The notes under the pieces are model-generated. The model worked only from the letters and a program-made list of their open reading frames with translations. It made no database searches and was not told the origin of the DNA. From assembly GCF_023898315.1 (NCBI RefSeq), contig NC_064618.1, positions 184,503,548 through 184,567,547 on the forward strand: DNA of 64,000 nt. The letters are read 5' to 3'. Positions 43,560-55,412 of the stretch are shown piece after piece (the stretch's first letter is position 1; each line of letters starts with the position of its first letter). Position numbers and translations under genes: made by a program. The stretch comes from Schistocerca nitens. Lineage: Eukaryota; Arthropoda; Insecta; Orthoptera; Acrididae.

Positions 43560-45060
43560 CTACTTATGCAGTATTCAAAAATTACGGGATTATTTATTCT
43601 ATTCATCTGCATTAACCTGTATTTGTCCACATTTATAGTAAGTCTCCATTCATATTACCAACTAGAAATTTTAACTGAATCATCATGTATCCCCTCACTT
43701 TCACTTAGCGACGACAACCTCACGTGCCTCACGGCATCATCAGCAAACAACGGTAGATTGCTACTCACCCTGTTCATGATATTACTTATAAAGAATAATA
43801 GCGGTCCTATCACACTTCCCTGAGGTAATACTGACGATACCCTGATAACATCTGGCGCCGAGGACAGCGTACTGGGTCCCATTGATTTAGAAGACTTCGA
43901 GGTACTTATTTGTCTGTGAAACTATTCCATATGCTCGTACCTTCGTAAACTGCCTGCAGTGAGGACAGTGTCAAATGCTTTCCGGAAATATAGGAATGTG
44001 GAATCTATCTCTTGCCCTTCGTCTGTGTTTCGCAGGATATTATGTGAGATATGTGCAAGTTGAGTTCCACATCAGGAATGCTTCCTAAATTCATTCCCTC
44101 TCAAAGATATTTATTATATTCGAAGTGAGAATATGCTCCAGAGTTCTGCAGCGGAACGAAGTTGAGGATATTGCTCTGTAATTGGGCTGGTCCGTTCTTT
44201 TACCCTTCTTATATATAGGAGTCATCTGAGTTTTGTTTCCCCGTGGCTTTTGAGATGTTGTTGATGAGAGATTCGCGATAAATGAAAGCTAAGTAAGGTG
44301 CCAGTGTCATAGAGTACCTTCCGTAAGACTGAACTGGGATTGTTTCCGGACCTGGCCACTTACTTGTTTTCAGCTCTTTCACCGCCCTCCCCGATAGCTG
44401 AGTTTTCAGTGCGGCAGACGGCCATGCCAAGGGGCCTGGGTTCGATTACCAACCGAGTCGGTGATTTTCTCCGCTCAAGGACTAGGTTTTGTGTTGTTTT
44501 CATCATCATCAAACCATTCCCATAGACACGCAGGTCGCCGAAGTGACGTCAACCAAAAAGACATGCACCAAGTGACGGGTCTACCCAACGGTCGCCACAC
44601 GACATTTCCATTTCCAGATCTTACAGATACTTGTCTACACGAGGGAAGCCTATATCTATGTCCTCCACACAAGAATCTGTACAACGGTCAAACGGCTGCA
44701 TGTTTGTACGATCCTCCTGTTTGAATGATTTCTTAAACACAAGATTTAAAACTTCGGCTTTGCGTATGCTGTCTTATGTTGCCACATCATCTTGGTCATG
44801 AGCAAGTGAAACGTTCGACCCTCTTGGCGATTTTAAGTAACACCAGAATTTTCTCATGTTCTCGGGGACTCCTTTTGGTAAGGTATGACGGTGGTAGTTG
44901 ATGTATGATTCGCACATTGGTCTTGCAGAACACGCCCGAATTTCTACCAATATTTGTCTGCCATCATATGCGCATTCATCGGTCTCAGATCTCTCAGAAA
45001 TTTCGGAATTTTGTCAGTATACCACGGTCTATCAATAGAATGCGTCGTTATTTACGAAAA
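43560..45060 (-). pseudogene. jockey/CR1-like LINE reverse transcriptase, decayed
   Basis: The minus strand contains, from right to left, poorly kept N-terminal sequence (about 44620-45060), VKELKTSKWPGPETIPVQSY and LAPYLAFIYRESLINN (44209-44390), ITEQYPQL, and then SSVLPQGSVIGPLLFFISNI and LPLFADDAVRHVRLSS (43655-43830) with the catalytic FADD. Stops and frame shifts are many. A SINE (44388-44617) is inserted on the opposite strand. Of a different clade from the RTE-like LINEs nearby. Confidence 0.8.
44388..44617 (+). mobile_element. tRNA-derived SINE, family 4
   Basis: Head TCCCCGATAGCTGAGTTTTC with A-box-like segment, B box GGGTTCGATTACC, then GATTTTCTCCGCTCAAGGAC, TTGTGTTGTTTTCATCATCA, and the end CACACGACATTTCCATTTCC. 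Inserted in the LINE. The target duplication is not clear to me. Confidence 0.8.
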
Positions 45061-46399
45061 CGATAGATTTAGAAGTGAATTCGTGTAGACCCAAGGAAAT
45101 GTTATGCAACATGTATAAAATCCTATACAGTGACAAATGCATTTTCACTTCACCCTTACTGAAATGGGTGTAAAAGTTCTTTTGTTGGGTTTTATGATAA
45201 GGCATACGATGGCGCCGTATCAGCGTTTGTTAAAATGAAGCAGACTGATTTTTAGGTTACCACCAACGCATGTTATGCTGCAGAAGATTGCATAAAATGA
45301 GATGTCGGACGTAAGGCTAGTTACAACATAATTGGCTACCTGAGGTCTACAATATACCGGAGAATCCATGACTAGCTTCATTTTATTCTTTCGATACCTT
45401 CCCTCTCTTTAAATTTAAAAAACATTTCCTCAATAATTTGATCACATTAAGGAACGTTATTGAGTTAACTTCAGAAATTAAGATGAGATGGTATTTCTTA
45501 AAGTTATTTCGACCATTAGTACACAGACGAATTTAGGTTGTGCAAGACGAACCATTTCCACACGAGGCAACAGTCGTTTTACACAACGAGTAATATTTAT
45601 TATTTTAAATTGTTTACCCGCATAACGTGGTCGTCCACACGAATATTATCCTAACATTATACATTCATTTGCTTTTACAGAAATATGCAACGTCCATGAT
45701 TCTGTGGAGCGTTTTGTTTTCACAGCGGTACGGTATTATTCGCTCTGGCGTTTTTAGCCCATCCGATGATAGTATTAATATACATTACATTTTCGGAACC
45801 TGGTAAACAAATGAATGTCTGCTGCATTTCTTATTTCTCCAAAAGTGTATCTCTGTGTATTACTGAGACCACTTTAGCTAACTACTAATTGTTCTGGTGG
45901 GGGGGCCCATTAAGCATAAAGATCCAACTCTTTCCGGACATATAGTTCCATTCTGACGTTCCGGTATTGTTTTAATGTTGTGGTACACGTCCTGTAATTT
46001 GTCTAAACCAGAACGTTGACTTCATCATTAACATTCTAAACAGGGAGTCCCAGGGACAAACTTAGAGGCAAATCAGGTTCTACAAACATCATGCCCGTGA
46101 TAAGGAGTATCGCTTTTTTAGTCCGTAGTTTATGAGATTCGTGTATGAGGAGCTACATTTCTGATTGTTACAGTTGTAATAATTAAATTTTCTGTTAATT
46201 TGGGGTATACAGGCTGCAAATTTATCACATGAAATTGCCGGGATCATGGCTCCTACGTGAATGGGCAGTGAATCTAAGTGATGTTGTATGACATTTACTA
46301 GCGTCAATACACGTCAGCGTTTCGTAGAGGCTGCTGAATGGTGGCATGTAGACACTCCACACCCCCTTCCCCCCACGTCCACAACCCTTTTACCAGATA
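45061..46399. other. no recognisable gene
   Basis: AT-rich to about 45860; a G7CCC run near 45899-45908. No frame with a motif. Confidence 0.45.
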
Positions 46400-47204
46400 T
46401 ATTACATAGATCTCCAGAAAGTGCTAGGCAGTGCAAGAGCTGAACGCTCCTGTATCAAGTTAGGCCAGAATATCTACGTCTGTATCAATACCACATAAGC
46501 GACCTGAGTAACTGGTCCCCTTTGTCTGTTACGTTCGCAAATGGAGGGTGGGACGAATGATTATCGGCAAGCCTGTGTATAAACTGTAAGTTTTCGGATT
46601 TTCTCGTGATCATTTAGCCAGACGTATGTTAGAGAAAATAATATGTTGTCCGGCTCTTCCCGAAAACTACTCCCTCGAAATTTCAATAGTAAACAACTCC
46701 GTGATACCCAACGCTTCTATTGTAGCGTCTTCCACTGGAGTTTTTTGAACATGTCTGTAACGCTCTTGCATCGACTAAACGATTCTGTGACGAAACGCGC
46801 TACTCTTCGTTAGATTTTCTCTACATCTTTTATCACTCCTACCTAGTAAGATCCTAGATTGGTGAACATTACTCAAGAATCTATCCAAAACGCGAAGTGG
46901 CTGAGTGGCTGAATTTCGTTTCCTTAATACTCTTCCTATAAATCTCCCTGGATCTGTTTTACCTACAACTTGTTTTACGTGGACATTTCACTTAAGGTCG
47001 CTCCGGATAGATACTCCTGGCAATTTGTCATCAATAGTGTTGTTGTACGATAGAGCATTTCTTTTCATATCTATGCGCAATATGCTACGTTTATCTACGT
47101 TCAGGGACACCTACCAGAGCCTGCATCATTCGTCAGTCGCCTGGTGATCATACAGAAAAAGGGTTCTGTTTTCTGACGTTTCCAAATACTTATAGAGTGC
47201 GACA
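46400..47204 (-). pseudogene. jockey/CR1-like LINE, C-terminal region, decayed
   Basis: The minus strand gives DVEKI-stop-RRVARFVTESFSR, KSVTDMFKKLQWKTLQ-stop-KRW and EMLYRTTTLMTNCQEYLS in broken frames, the conserved RRAARFV...LQW segments behind the reverse transcriptase. A family 1 SINE was inserted at its right border (47218). Confidence 0.6.
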
Positions 47205-47217
47205 AAGCTTAAAGTGG

Positions 47218-47410
47218 CCGGCCGCTGTGGACGAGCGGTCCTAGGCGCTTCAGTCCGGAACCACGCTGTTGCTACTGTCGCAGGTTCGAATCCTGCCTCG
47301 GGCATGGATGTGTGTGAGGTCCTTAGGTTAGTTAGGTTTCAGTAGTTCTAAGTCTAAGAGACTGATGACCTGAAATGTTACGTCCCATAGTGCTTAGAGC
47401 CATTTGACCC
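47218..47410 (+). mobile_element. tRNA-derived SINE, family 1, full length
   Basis: Head CCGGCCGCTGTGGACGAGCGG, B box GGTTCGAATCC, tail CATAGTGCTTAGAGCCATTTG. The 13-bp AAGCTTAAAGTGG lies at 47205-47217 and 47411-47423. Clear insertion. Confidence 0.95.
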
Positions 47411-47451
47411 AAGCTTAAAGTGGCTACGACGTGTTCTAAGAGATTATTTAT

Positions 47452-48752
47452 ATACAGTGATGCAAAAAGATCTCAGCATCAAGAAAGAGTTGTGCGACAT
47501 AAACAAAAGTTTTAGGCGTGTTTCTACAACAGAAAGTGAAATCTACTCCGATTTCGCGCCTGTCGCATAAGAGTGGCGGTAGTAGCGTCACTATGAGGAT
47601 GCAAGTAAGATTTGCTTTAAATAGACGCTGTAACGGTCATGAAACCGCACGCAGTGAGTTGGTGTTAGTCAGGAATGCCTTCAAGGCGACAAAGATTCCA
47701 CTATCAACACGTCGTTTAGTCTGAACAAAATCGTGTAATTGGGCTACCAAAAGTTGGCTGTTCCTTCTGCGGTACTGCAGAAAGATTTGGCAGGAATGTA
47801 GCCACTACACATGATTGCTGGCAGCGATGGGCAAGAAGACTAGATCGGAAGAAGACTAGGCTCCGGACAGCCACGTGGCACTACCGAGAGGGAAGCCCCC
47901 CTTTTCGGAGTTTCGTTCTGCATCTTCAGAGCAGTTTAAGCAGCATTTGGTACCACAGTGATGTAACGCCTTATTCCAAGTCGGTTACTTCCGAGCCAGA
48001 CGTCCTGTAGCGTGCATTCCATTGACACAAAACCACCAACATTTGCGACTTCAGTGACAGCAAGAATTCATTGCAGCCAAGGGTGGAGGTCAGTCGTGTT
48101 TTCTGACGAAAGCTGGTTCTGCGTCGGTTGCCGTGATGGTTGTGTGTTGGTTAGAAGGAGACCAAATGAGGGCCTGCTACCAATCCGTCGGCGTGCTAGA
48201 CACACTTGAACTACACCTGTAGCTATGGTCTGGGGTTCGATTTCTTATGGCAGCAGGAGCACTCTCGTAGTTATCCCACACCCCCTGACTGCAAAACTGT
48301 ACTTGACGCTGGTGATTTGACCTGTTGTGCTGCTATCCCTGAATAGCTTTCCAGGAGGTGTTTTCCAACAGGATAACGCTCACACGCTCTACAGAGTATC
48401 GACATGTTGTCTTGGCCTGCTCCATCACCAAAGCTGTCTCCATTCGAGAGCATATAACCACCATTAACTGCCCCTGTATTGATCGGGGAAGAGCAAATGG
48501 CATGGAATTCCATCCCACAAACATATATGTAAGTCTGCAAATAAGTCTGATGCTTGAATTCAACATTCTGGCGGTTACACGGGTTATTAATATACCAACT
48601 TTTCACATTTTCAATGGGTTAACTCGAGCTTACTTTAACCTGCGCTCTTGTAATGTTAATCACTTCACTGTGTTACATAGGTAAATGTACCTCCGAATTT
48701 TCAATACTCTACGTTAATAATTTTTTAATGTTGCGATTTTTACCGTCAGTGT
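47452..48752 (+). mobile_element. Tc1-like transposon relict
   Basis: Ends near 47452 (ACAGTGATGCAAAAAGATCTCAGCATCAAG) and 48752 (complement begins ACACTGACGGTAAAAATCGC) are recognisably inverted. Plus-strand transposase debris: RFGRNVATTH-like text near 47790, then WRSVVFSDESWFCVGCRDGC (first Asp) at about 48090, MVWGSISYGSRSTLVVIPH, and GGVFQQDNA (second Asp) near 48360. A large part with the catalytic Glu is lost or scrambled, but HSGGYTGY marks the C-terminus near 48570. Confidence 0.8.
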
Positions 48753-49119
48753 ACATTGTAAACAGTAACGATCCTATCACACAGTACAAGTAGCCTACAG
48801 TCTAGCAGTACCTTGTTCAAAGATTTCACGGAGTCCTCGAAAATAAGATCAAGTTATTGGCCGCAAGAGATGGGAAGTACAAAGGTTCCTCTCCTGATAA
48901 CTGGGTGTGAGAACCAGGGGCAATCGTATTGTATGCCCAGAAACACACCATTTCAAAAGGTGTTGGGACATTATGAAAATGTTGACAACGTAACAATATT
49001 TGTTCACCTCAGAGACTCAACACACGGATGACTTCACCGCGATGCCGAATGGAGAACCGCGATTAGTTTTAAAAGATAGCGTGGTACCACTCTTTGTCAA
49101 TTTTCTGACGAGATGAATA
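48753..49119. other. no recognisable gene
   Basis: Short unassigned spacer between the Tc1 relict and a LINE tail. Confidence 0.5.
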
Positions 49120-49610
49120 TTTACATTTACGTCTACATCTATCCAAAGAATGGTGAAGTGTATGGCAGGGGGTACTTACCATTGTTATTACGGTTCCTCT
49201 TCCATTCGCTTATGGTGCCTCTGAAGAATGGATAAACACTCTGTGTGCATTATAATTAGTATAATTTTAACGATTCTTACGGGAACGAGAAGTGTAGGGT
49301 TCTTGTATACTCCTAAATTCCTTAAAGCATGTTATTAGAATTTTCTAACAGGGCTTTCAGAGGGTAATTTGCATCTATCTTTGAGTGGCTGCAACTTCAG
49401 CTTTTGGAGAATATCCTTGGCGCTTTCCGATAGGCCTTACAAAACTGTAAGCACTCGTGATGTTCTATATATACGATTAATGCTCCCTGTTATTCCTACA
49501 TGGTACGAGTCTCTTTCCCGCAGTATTCTTGGATGGATCTCTCGGTTGGTTGGTAAACAATGGCCATTGTAGACCGGCTGAACTTTTCTAGTATCGAATC
49601 AGTGAACTGA
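49120..49610 (-). mobile_element. LINE 3' tail, same family as 31490-32165
   Basis: On the minus strand the end reads GGTAAGTACCCCCTGCCATA, CACTTCACCATTC, then TAGATGTAGACGTAAATG, the same terminal arrangement as the plus-strand tail at about 32100-32165. Coding text is too decayed to read. Confidence 0.5.
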
Positions 49611-49671
49611 AGTCTGTCACCTGCTTATGTACAATTGAGTCTTTGCGATCATTCCGTTTCCTGTTGATGCA

Positions 49672-50080
49672 GCAGTCTTCAGTCCGAAGACTGACCCTGA
49701 TCTACTTGCAAGACGAATAACTACTGCAGCCTACATGCATCTGAACCTACATACTATATTCCTTCTTTGGTCTCCCTCTACGATTCTTACCTCCCTCATA
49801 TTCCTGCATTACCACACGGGCGACTGCTTGATGTTTAAATGTGTGTCCTATCAACTGACCCCTTCTTTTAATCAAACATCTCCATAAATATGATTTTTCA
49901 CGAATTCTACTCAGTGTATCCTCATTAATTGTTCATCCTAGGCAACTGAACTAAAGTACTCTTCTTACACCGTATTTCAAAATCTCTTCTCTTGTCTGAA
50001 GTGTTTATCATCCACCTCTGACTTCAGTACAGGGCTACACATCAGACAAATGACTTCAGAAAAATACTTCTGATGCGTTG
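49672..50080 (-). pseudogene. RTE-like LINE 3' fragment
   Basis: The plus strand reads GCAGTCTTCAGTCCGAAGAC, TTGGTCTCCCTCTACGATTC and ATCATCCACCTCTGACTTCA, the complement of the C-terminal region and tail of the LINEs at 40052 and 60671. 5'-truncated near 50080 and degraded. Confidence 0.75.
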
Positions 50081-50125
50081 TGGGCGCGCCGTTGCACTGG
50101 TATGATTTCAGCCCTTGTTAACAAC

Positions 50126-50327
50126 AAAAAAGTGGTTCAAGTGGCTCGAAGCACTATGGGACATAACATCTGAGGTCATCAGTCCCCTAGACTTAGAACT
50201 ACTTAAATTCAACTAATCTAAGGACGTCACACACATCCATGTCCGAGGCAGGATTCGAACCTGCGACCGTAGGAGCAGCGCTGTTCCGGACTGAAGCGCA
50301 CAGAACCACTCGGCCACAGCGGCCGGC
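50126..50327 (-). mobile_element. tRNA-derived SINE, family 1
   Basis: Minus-strand copy with the head at 50327 (GCCGGCCGCTGTGGCCGAG), B box GGTTCGAATCC and tail CCCATAGTGCTTCGAGCCAC. TGTTAACAAC at 50116-50125 and TGTTAACAGC at 50328-50337 are the slightly diverged target duplication. Confidence 0.92.
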
Positions 50328-50337
50328 TGTTAACAGC

Positions 50338-51743
50338 ACATACATAGACAAGTAAGAAGATTACGCTAGAGGTAATGTATTATTTCGTAATTAGTATTTT
50401 CCTGTGCTTCGCTAGTTACATCACCTGCCAATGTGGGTACTGGATGCTGCTAGTGTCAAATGATTAGGAAACTCCCTTCCCGGTAAGCTACATAAGACGA
50501 CAAGCTACGCTACAGTTGCTGCTACTGCTCTACTTACTTCGGTATTACAAATTAGAATATCTTTTTCTTTGCTTTTATTTTATCCACTGCCCTACAAGGT
50601 CGTGCTAGGTCATTAAATATGTTCCTTAAACTCTTTGCAAGCGCAACACAATTTGGAAATAATAACTTCACGTGACAGACAGAGAAGCGACTGCATCAGG
50701 ATTTTCTACACAAGGAAAATTGAATAATCTCGAGTGATCTTACGGCGGAGTCGTGAAAATGGCTCATGTCCGTGGGAGAAAGAATGAACTACTGGATTTC
50801 CTTCAATGAGTTCTGATATTTATTGTCTTTCGAGCTCACATTTCACAATTAAATCCTCAAATATCAAAATTAGACGAAATTATCATTATGGTTCCTTAAG
50901 AGACAGGGGTATAACTTTCGACGCATACCATCACTGATAAGGAATGGTAACGTGGAAACACCTGCGGACCTAATGAGCACCAAATATTAGCAATATCCCT
51001 ACACTTTCTTGAGGTAAACAAGAAAAACTACCTGATAGAAGAGCTTGTGCGATGGATAACAGCATGAAAGGCGAAGGAAACAATATCCAGAAATTGTTGT
51101 AATGGCCACGGAAAGGCTCTTGATACAAGTAATCCGCGGCCTCGATCTCGCCTCGTCCACCAACAGCAGTGGAGGGTGAAGCTTTGGCAATGTCAGCCAC
51201 TCGTGCTGGCAAACGTCAGGAAAATCATCAAACAAACGTCGGCCCTAGAACCGAAGACAAAATTCGATAGTGGCCACGAAAGACTTAACCTTTATGCACC
51301 CGTATACTAAGTCCGCTACAATTGTGGAGATTCTAATGGTTACCGACGACTCTCTAAATTACTAAATTCTTTCCTGGCTCGAAGGCATTCATAAAGCTCG
51401 AAGCCTGGCGTCAAAAACACCGTGGAGGCAACATTATTACCGAGCCTAAATTCCAAAAAAACACGGAGAAACACAGTAAAACTCATCATAAGGTAGTTAG
51501 AATTCGAGCCTACAACTCATTCTGCTCATCTTCGAAAGATCTGACCATCCGTCAGAGTACAAAAGTGAGCAATAGGAACACACAAATGCCTTGCGAGAAG
51601 AAAGACAGCAGATCTACGTAATATTTTACTTTGCTTCTGCTGAGGCGGAGTATTATCAATCCTCGAGTTTATTAACGGAACTCAGTAAACCCGTATATCG
51701 AAATATGTAATAACAGACAGATTCTGTCCAAATTCAACTTAAA
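50338..51743. other. no recognisable gene
   Basis: Includes two overlapping minus frames (51235-50970, about 80 codons), which I cannot assign. The remainder is without motif. May include older unclassified repeats. Confidence 0.4.
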
Positions 51744-51977
51744 CTATAAGGGGCATTGGAATGAAACCCGGTCACTAGTGTAAAGTAAAGGTAAAGATTT
51801 TATTAACTCAAAAATGAAGTTATGCGCAGTACACATAGAGGTAAAGGTGGATAAATGGGCCCCCACTTTGTTTTTTTATATAACACCTTTTATTTTTAGT
51901 ATAATCACCTGAAATTAACATAAAACATTTCTCAAGTATGTCCTGCAAATAGTTAAGACATGTTTTGGCTCAACTTT

Positions 51978-52347
51978 TTAATATTTAAAACAAAATTTTA
52001 TTTTTCCTGATAGTCTGCATTTTGTTGCGTCAAGACTTTGTGCTGGTAATATGGGCCCCAAGGTGGTTTGAAATAAAAAGAAACAAAAATTTGAAAAAAT
52101 AACTTTATTTAATTTTTGTGTATAATGAAAGAAAGATTCACTCTGAACATTGTTAATTAGTCTACTGGTGGGATGATTTTCACAGCCTATGCCTAGTCTA
52201 TTCACAATAGTCACACACATAAGCATATTTTTACACGTTACAAGTGATCCCCTTTCAGCTGCAGATAATGCACCAACTTGCCTTTTTCCCCTCAGGCCGA
52301 TGACACGAGAAATTTTTCTTTGAACGACACTAAGACCTGAATCGTCT
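51978..52347 (-). pseudogene. pogo-like transposase, second exon-like part after the SINE
   Basis: Reads DDSGLSVVQRKISRVIG then RGKRQVGALSAAERGSLVT and LMCVTIVN. These belong directly after the first catalytic Asp of pogo transposases. After that, sequence resembling an untranslated tail follows, so the second and third catalytic residues are gone: an internal deletion. Confidence 0.8.
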
Positions 52348-52545
52348 GCCAGCCGGGGTGGTCGAGCGGTTCTAGGCGCTACAGTCTGGAACCGCGCGAC
52401 CGCTACGGTCGCAGGTTCGAATCCTGCCTCGGGCATGGATGTGTGTGATGTCCTTAGGTTAGTTAGGTTTAAGTAGTTCTAAGTTCTAGGGGACTGATGA
52501 CCTCAGCAATTAAGTCCTATAGTGCTCAGGGCCATTTTTTGACTG
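52348..52545 (+). mobile_element. tRNA-derived SINE, family 1, in the pogo transposase
   Basis: Head CAGCCGGGGTGGTCGAGCGG, B box GGTTCGAATCC, tail CTATAGTGCTCAGGGCCATTT. It splits the transposase at its first catalytic Asp (FNVD before, DDSGLS after). The duplicated target seems short (about AGAC). Confidence 0.92.
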
Positions 52546-53103
52546 GTCTACATTAAAAACTCTGGTCGCAGGATATTCGTAGTTACTGAACGCAGCTTCA
52601 AGTAAACTGAAGAAATTGTCGACAGCTTGTTTATTAAACCCATTAGCACATGAAATCGAAGTTGCGGATGGCTTCAAAATAGACAGAATATTTTTTTGCC
52701 GTGACATAAAATGGTCAAACCAAGTTCGACCAGAAACTTCGCCCTTTACAAATGGATGAGGGATTTTATTTCTTGTACAAAGCGGGTAGGCCATGCGCCT
52801 GATGCCATTTCTGGTAAGGCTGTAGAATTTGGATTCCATAATGAGAAGATATTTAACCAGTTCGTCCTCAAGTCCCTGTGGTAAAACCGGTGGACGGCCC
52901 AGTTTAATATTAACTATTTCTTCGACCGGTTTATCGATTCGTGAAAGCCTTTAGAGTGCAGAACGAGGGACAGAGTACACTTTAACCGCTTTTATCAACC
53001 CCATTTTTTTCTCTTTAATAGCTACAATAGCATTTGACATATTTGCTTTGTCCCACGATTGCCGTTTCGATTTTTTTGGTGGTACAAGATGTCTTCGAGG
53101 CAT
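52546..53103 (-). pseudogene. pogo-like transposase, DNA-binding part
   Basis: Starts at 53103 (MPRRHLVPPKKSKRQSWDKA). Helix-turn-helix of psq type (NAIVAIKEKKMGLIKAVKVY), a TAA at 52953-52951 in the same frame, then IVNIKLGRPPVLPQGLEDEL and the CENP-B-like second DNA-binding domain (FVKGEVSGRTWFDHFMSRQ). It ends TRVFNVD at the SINE. The stop and the SINE inactivate it. The domain pair recognises the element ends. Confidence 0.88.
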
Positions 53104-53577
53104 CTGAAACATAAAGGGTAGCAATATTTGTAAATGGTCCCATAAAATCTGATTGATTTTACGGGGCCCATAATACCAGCAGCAAATGGGTCCCATATAT
53201 CCACCCTCGACATCTTGGGAAAAACGATTTTGCTTACGGTTAGTTTGGTTCGCAACCGACGTTAATTAATGTAAAACGGCATCCCATCAACAAGCCAAAT
53301 ACGTACCTTACCTTAGTTTTAGTAATAACTTTTTAGAAATTTGAGTTTTATTCACATAAACACTAACCTTTCAAACTTTTGATGATAGCGAAGAAATTCA
53401 CAGCACAACTACTCACAAAACATGACAGCTATTACGTCTGCACACACTACAGTGAAGTTTGGCAACTAGTTCTAGTAGTTCATGTGCTTTCCGCTAGAGT
53501 TCGTTTCCTGTACTTCCAAATATGTAGGGGGCCCATAATACCAGCAGGGGCCCATTTTCCCACCTTTGCCTCTACTG

Positions 53578-54531
53578 AAAAATAGTCGTCAAAACTGTTC
53601 GCACATTTATCCCATTGCGACATTAGCCGGTGGATTCCATCCTAGATGAAGCTAGTAGGCTGCTGTGAGATCCAGGCCTGGACCAAGTCACACACTTCGT
53701 CGTCCATTGCGAATCGATGTCCGTGAATAGCTTGCTTTAGAGATCCAAACACATGGTGAAACGTCGGGAGTGTATGGTGGATGTTCCAGCGTTTCCCACC
53801 GAAACTGCTGCAAAGTCGTCTTCACCGCTTTGGTCGTGTGTGGGAGGGCGTTATCATGCGGGAGGATAACACCACTGGATAACATGCCGTGGCTTTTCGA
53901 CTTGATGGCTCTTCTAAGGTTTTGTAAAGTGGCTCGATAACACTGGGCATTGATGGTGCTTCCCGTTCCAGGAACTCGACAAGCAAGGACATGACTTACC
54001 AGAACTGTTGTGCACGGCCTTTGATTTCCTTGGAAGTGGTGAAGTCGCATGTTTCCACTGCTTCCTCTGACACTTGCTCTCCGGTTCACAACAGTGACAC
54101 CATGTTTCGTCACCTTTGACAGTGCGCGACAGAAAGTCGTATTCCTCCTCATGATAGCGTTGCAGATAACTCAAAGACAGCGCCCTTCGAGTACTGCTGT
54201 GCATAGATTTTTGGAAAGTTCAAGTGTTGATGCATTATGGTGTGGGCGGTGAACACGCTGATACCGAGTAACCGACGGATGTCGTCCACAGTGATTCTGC
54301 GGTTGTACAAGACTAAAGCACTCACTTCCGTAACCATTTCCAGTGTGATGATGCAACGAGCCTGTCCAGTGACTCGTGCCCCTCAAGGAATTGTTTGCGT
54401 CATTCCACAACACTTGAACGACTCAGACTGTACTCACCGTACACATCCTTCATCCGTCGATACATTTCACGGCCTCCAACCGCCACCGAAAATCGAATAA
54501 CTCCTCTTTGTCCCTGCTTACTCGCTTGCAT
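53578..54531 (-). pseudogene. mariner transposase, broken
   Basis: Start at 54531 (MQASKQGQRGVIRFSVAVGG). Fragments in changing frames: MKDVYGEYSLSRSSVVEWRK, FPKIYAQQYSKGAVF, FLSRTVKGDETWCH (first Asp), LQNLRRAIKSKSHGML, HDNALPHTTKA (second Asp) and HPPYTPDVSPCVW, where the third catalytic Asp of mariner (DF.L) is lost. It ends RLMSQWDKCANSFDDYFS next to the pogo-like insertion. Multiple frameshifts. Confidence 0.88.
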
Positions 54532-54732
54532 CTTCGGTAGTGGACATAATTTGTGTAACCACCTTCTTCTTGGTGTGAAATCACACTGGCGCTATGCAAC
54601 ATCTAACGGTGCGCAAGTGTCAGTCTCTCAACCAATAGTTGGCGCCACCATACCTGCAGTTACGTGGTGCCACCTTACGCGTAAAGCAAAGGTAGACGCA
54701 CTGACCATGTTTCATTTGAATGAACCTCATAG

Positions 54733-55412
54733 AAGCCTTGCGGCAGTGCTCGGCTAGTGGCCAGTTTCTCTGTCAGCTGCCAAATTAGCAGAAAGCCCCC
54801 TGAGTACTCACTTGACCGGTGCGTCTTTTACGAAGTGCGAGTGGTATTCGCCAACGACCAAACACGCACTGGCGGCTTCAGATCCGAAGTGTGCCAGAAA
54901 ACTGCCAGAACCTATGTCTCTTGTTCCCACCGTAACCCAACGGAAGAAATTCGAACTGAATACTTAGCATAAATTTCCATAGCTTTCAGCCTATGCTCTA
55001 AACAGACGCATAACAGGGCGTACTTCGTAAGAAGAGGCTGAAGCTCGTTGCCTATGGCTAGCTCAGCACAGATATAAAAAAAAGATTGTTTGGCAAATTA
55101 CAGAGCCTCTACAAAGAAGAAAAAAGTCAAGCTGCCTTTATTGTATTGCTAAAAATCAATGTCCAGTTCCTCTTTCAGCCAAACATTATGGGGCTTATTC
55201 GGAAAGGGAAATTTGGTGGAGGGGTGGCGCTGGATGATGATGAGGAACGTGGCGAAATGATATTAAAGTACAATGGTTCCCCAGCTAATATCTCTCCCTG
55301 TCCTTATTTTATGCTAAGCACCGGATACAGATTCAGCTGCAAGACAACTTAAACGTTGTTGAGGTATCCCTGAGGAATATTACATGAATGGTGGAATGAT
55401 ATCGTACCATTT
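54733..55412. other. no recognisable gene
   Basis: Several short plus frames (55086-55352, 88 codons), none of known type. Confidence 0.4.

Larger units (their letters stand above)
51838..53572 (-). mobile_element. pogo-like element with inverted ends and subterminal repeats
   Basis: Ends GAGGTAAAGGTGG (51838) and the complement of 53572 (GAGGCAAAGGTGG) match over about 26 bases. TA flanks each end (51836-51837 and 53573-53574). GGGCCCATAATACCAGCAG occurs near both ends: plus at 53163-53182 and 53529-53547, and inverted at 52043-52059. These are probably transposase binding sites. Interior transposase is internally deleted and interrupted by a SINE. It lies within the 3' end of a mariner. 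Confidence 0.88.
51744..54732 (-). mobile_element. mariner element containing a pogo-like element
   Basis: The left end (from about 51744, CTATAAGGGGCATTGGAATG) and the complement of the right end (to about 54732) are inverted repeats of about 30 bases. The mariner transposase (54531 to 53578) is split from its last few codons by the pogo-like insertion at 51838-53572. Without that insert the mariner is about 1250 bp, the normal size. Confidence 0.8.

Noticed and set aside
52348..52436. Start of a 152-codon minus frame (MPEAGFEPATVAVARFQ)
   Set aside because: The first 30 or so residues are antisense SINE; the rest is the pogo-like transposase. Similar SINE-derived peptides occur in other SINE copies.
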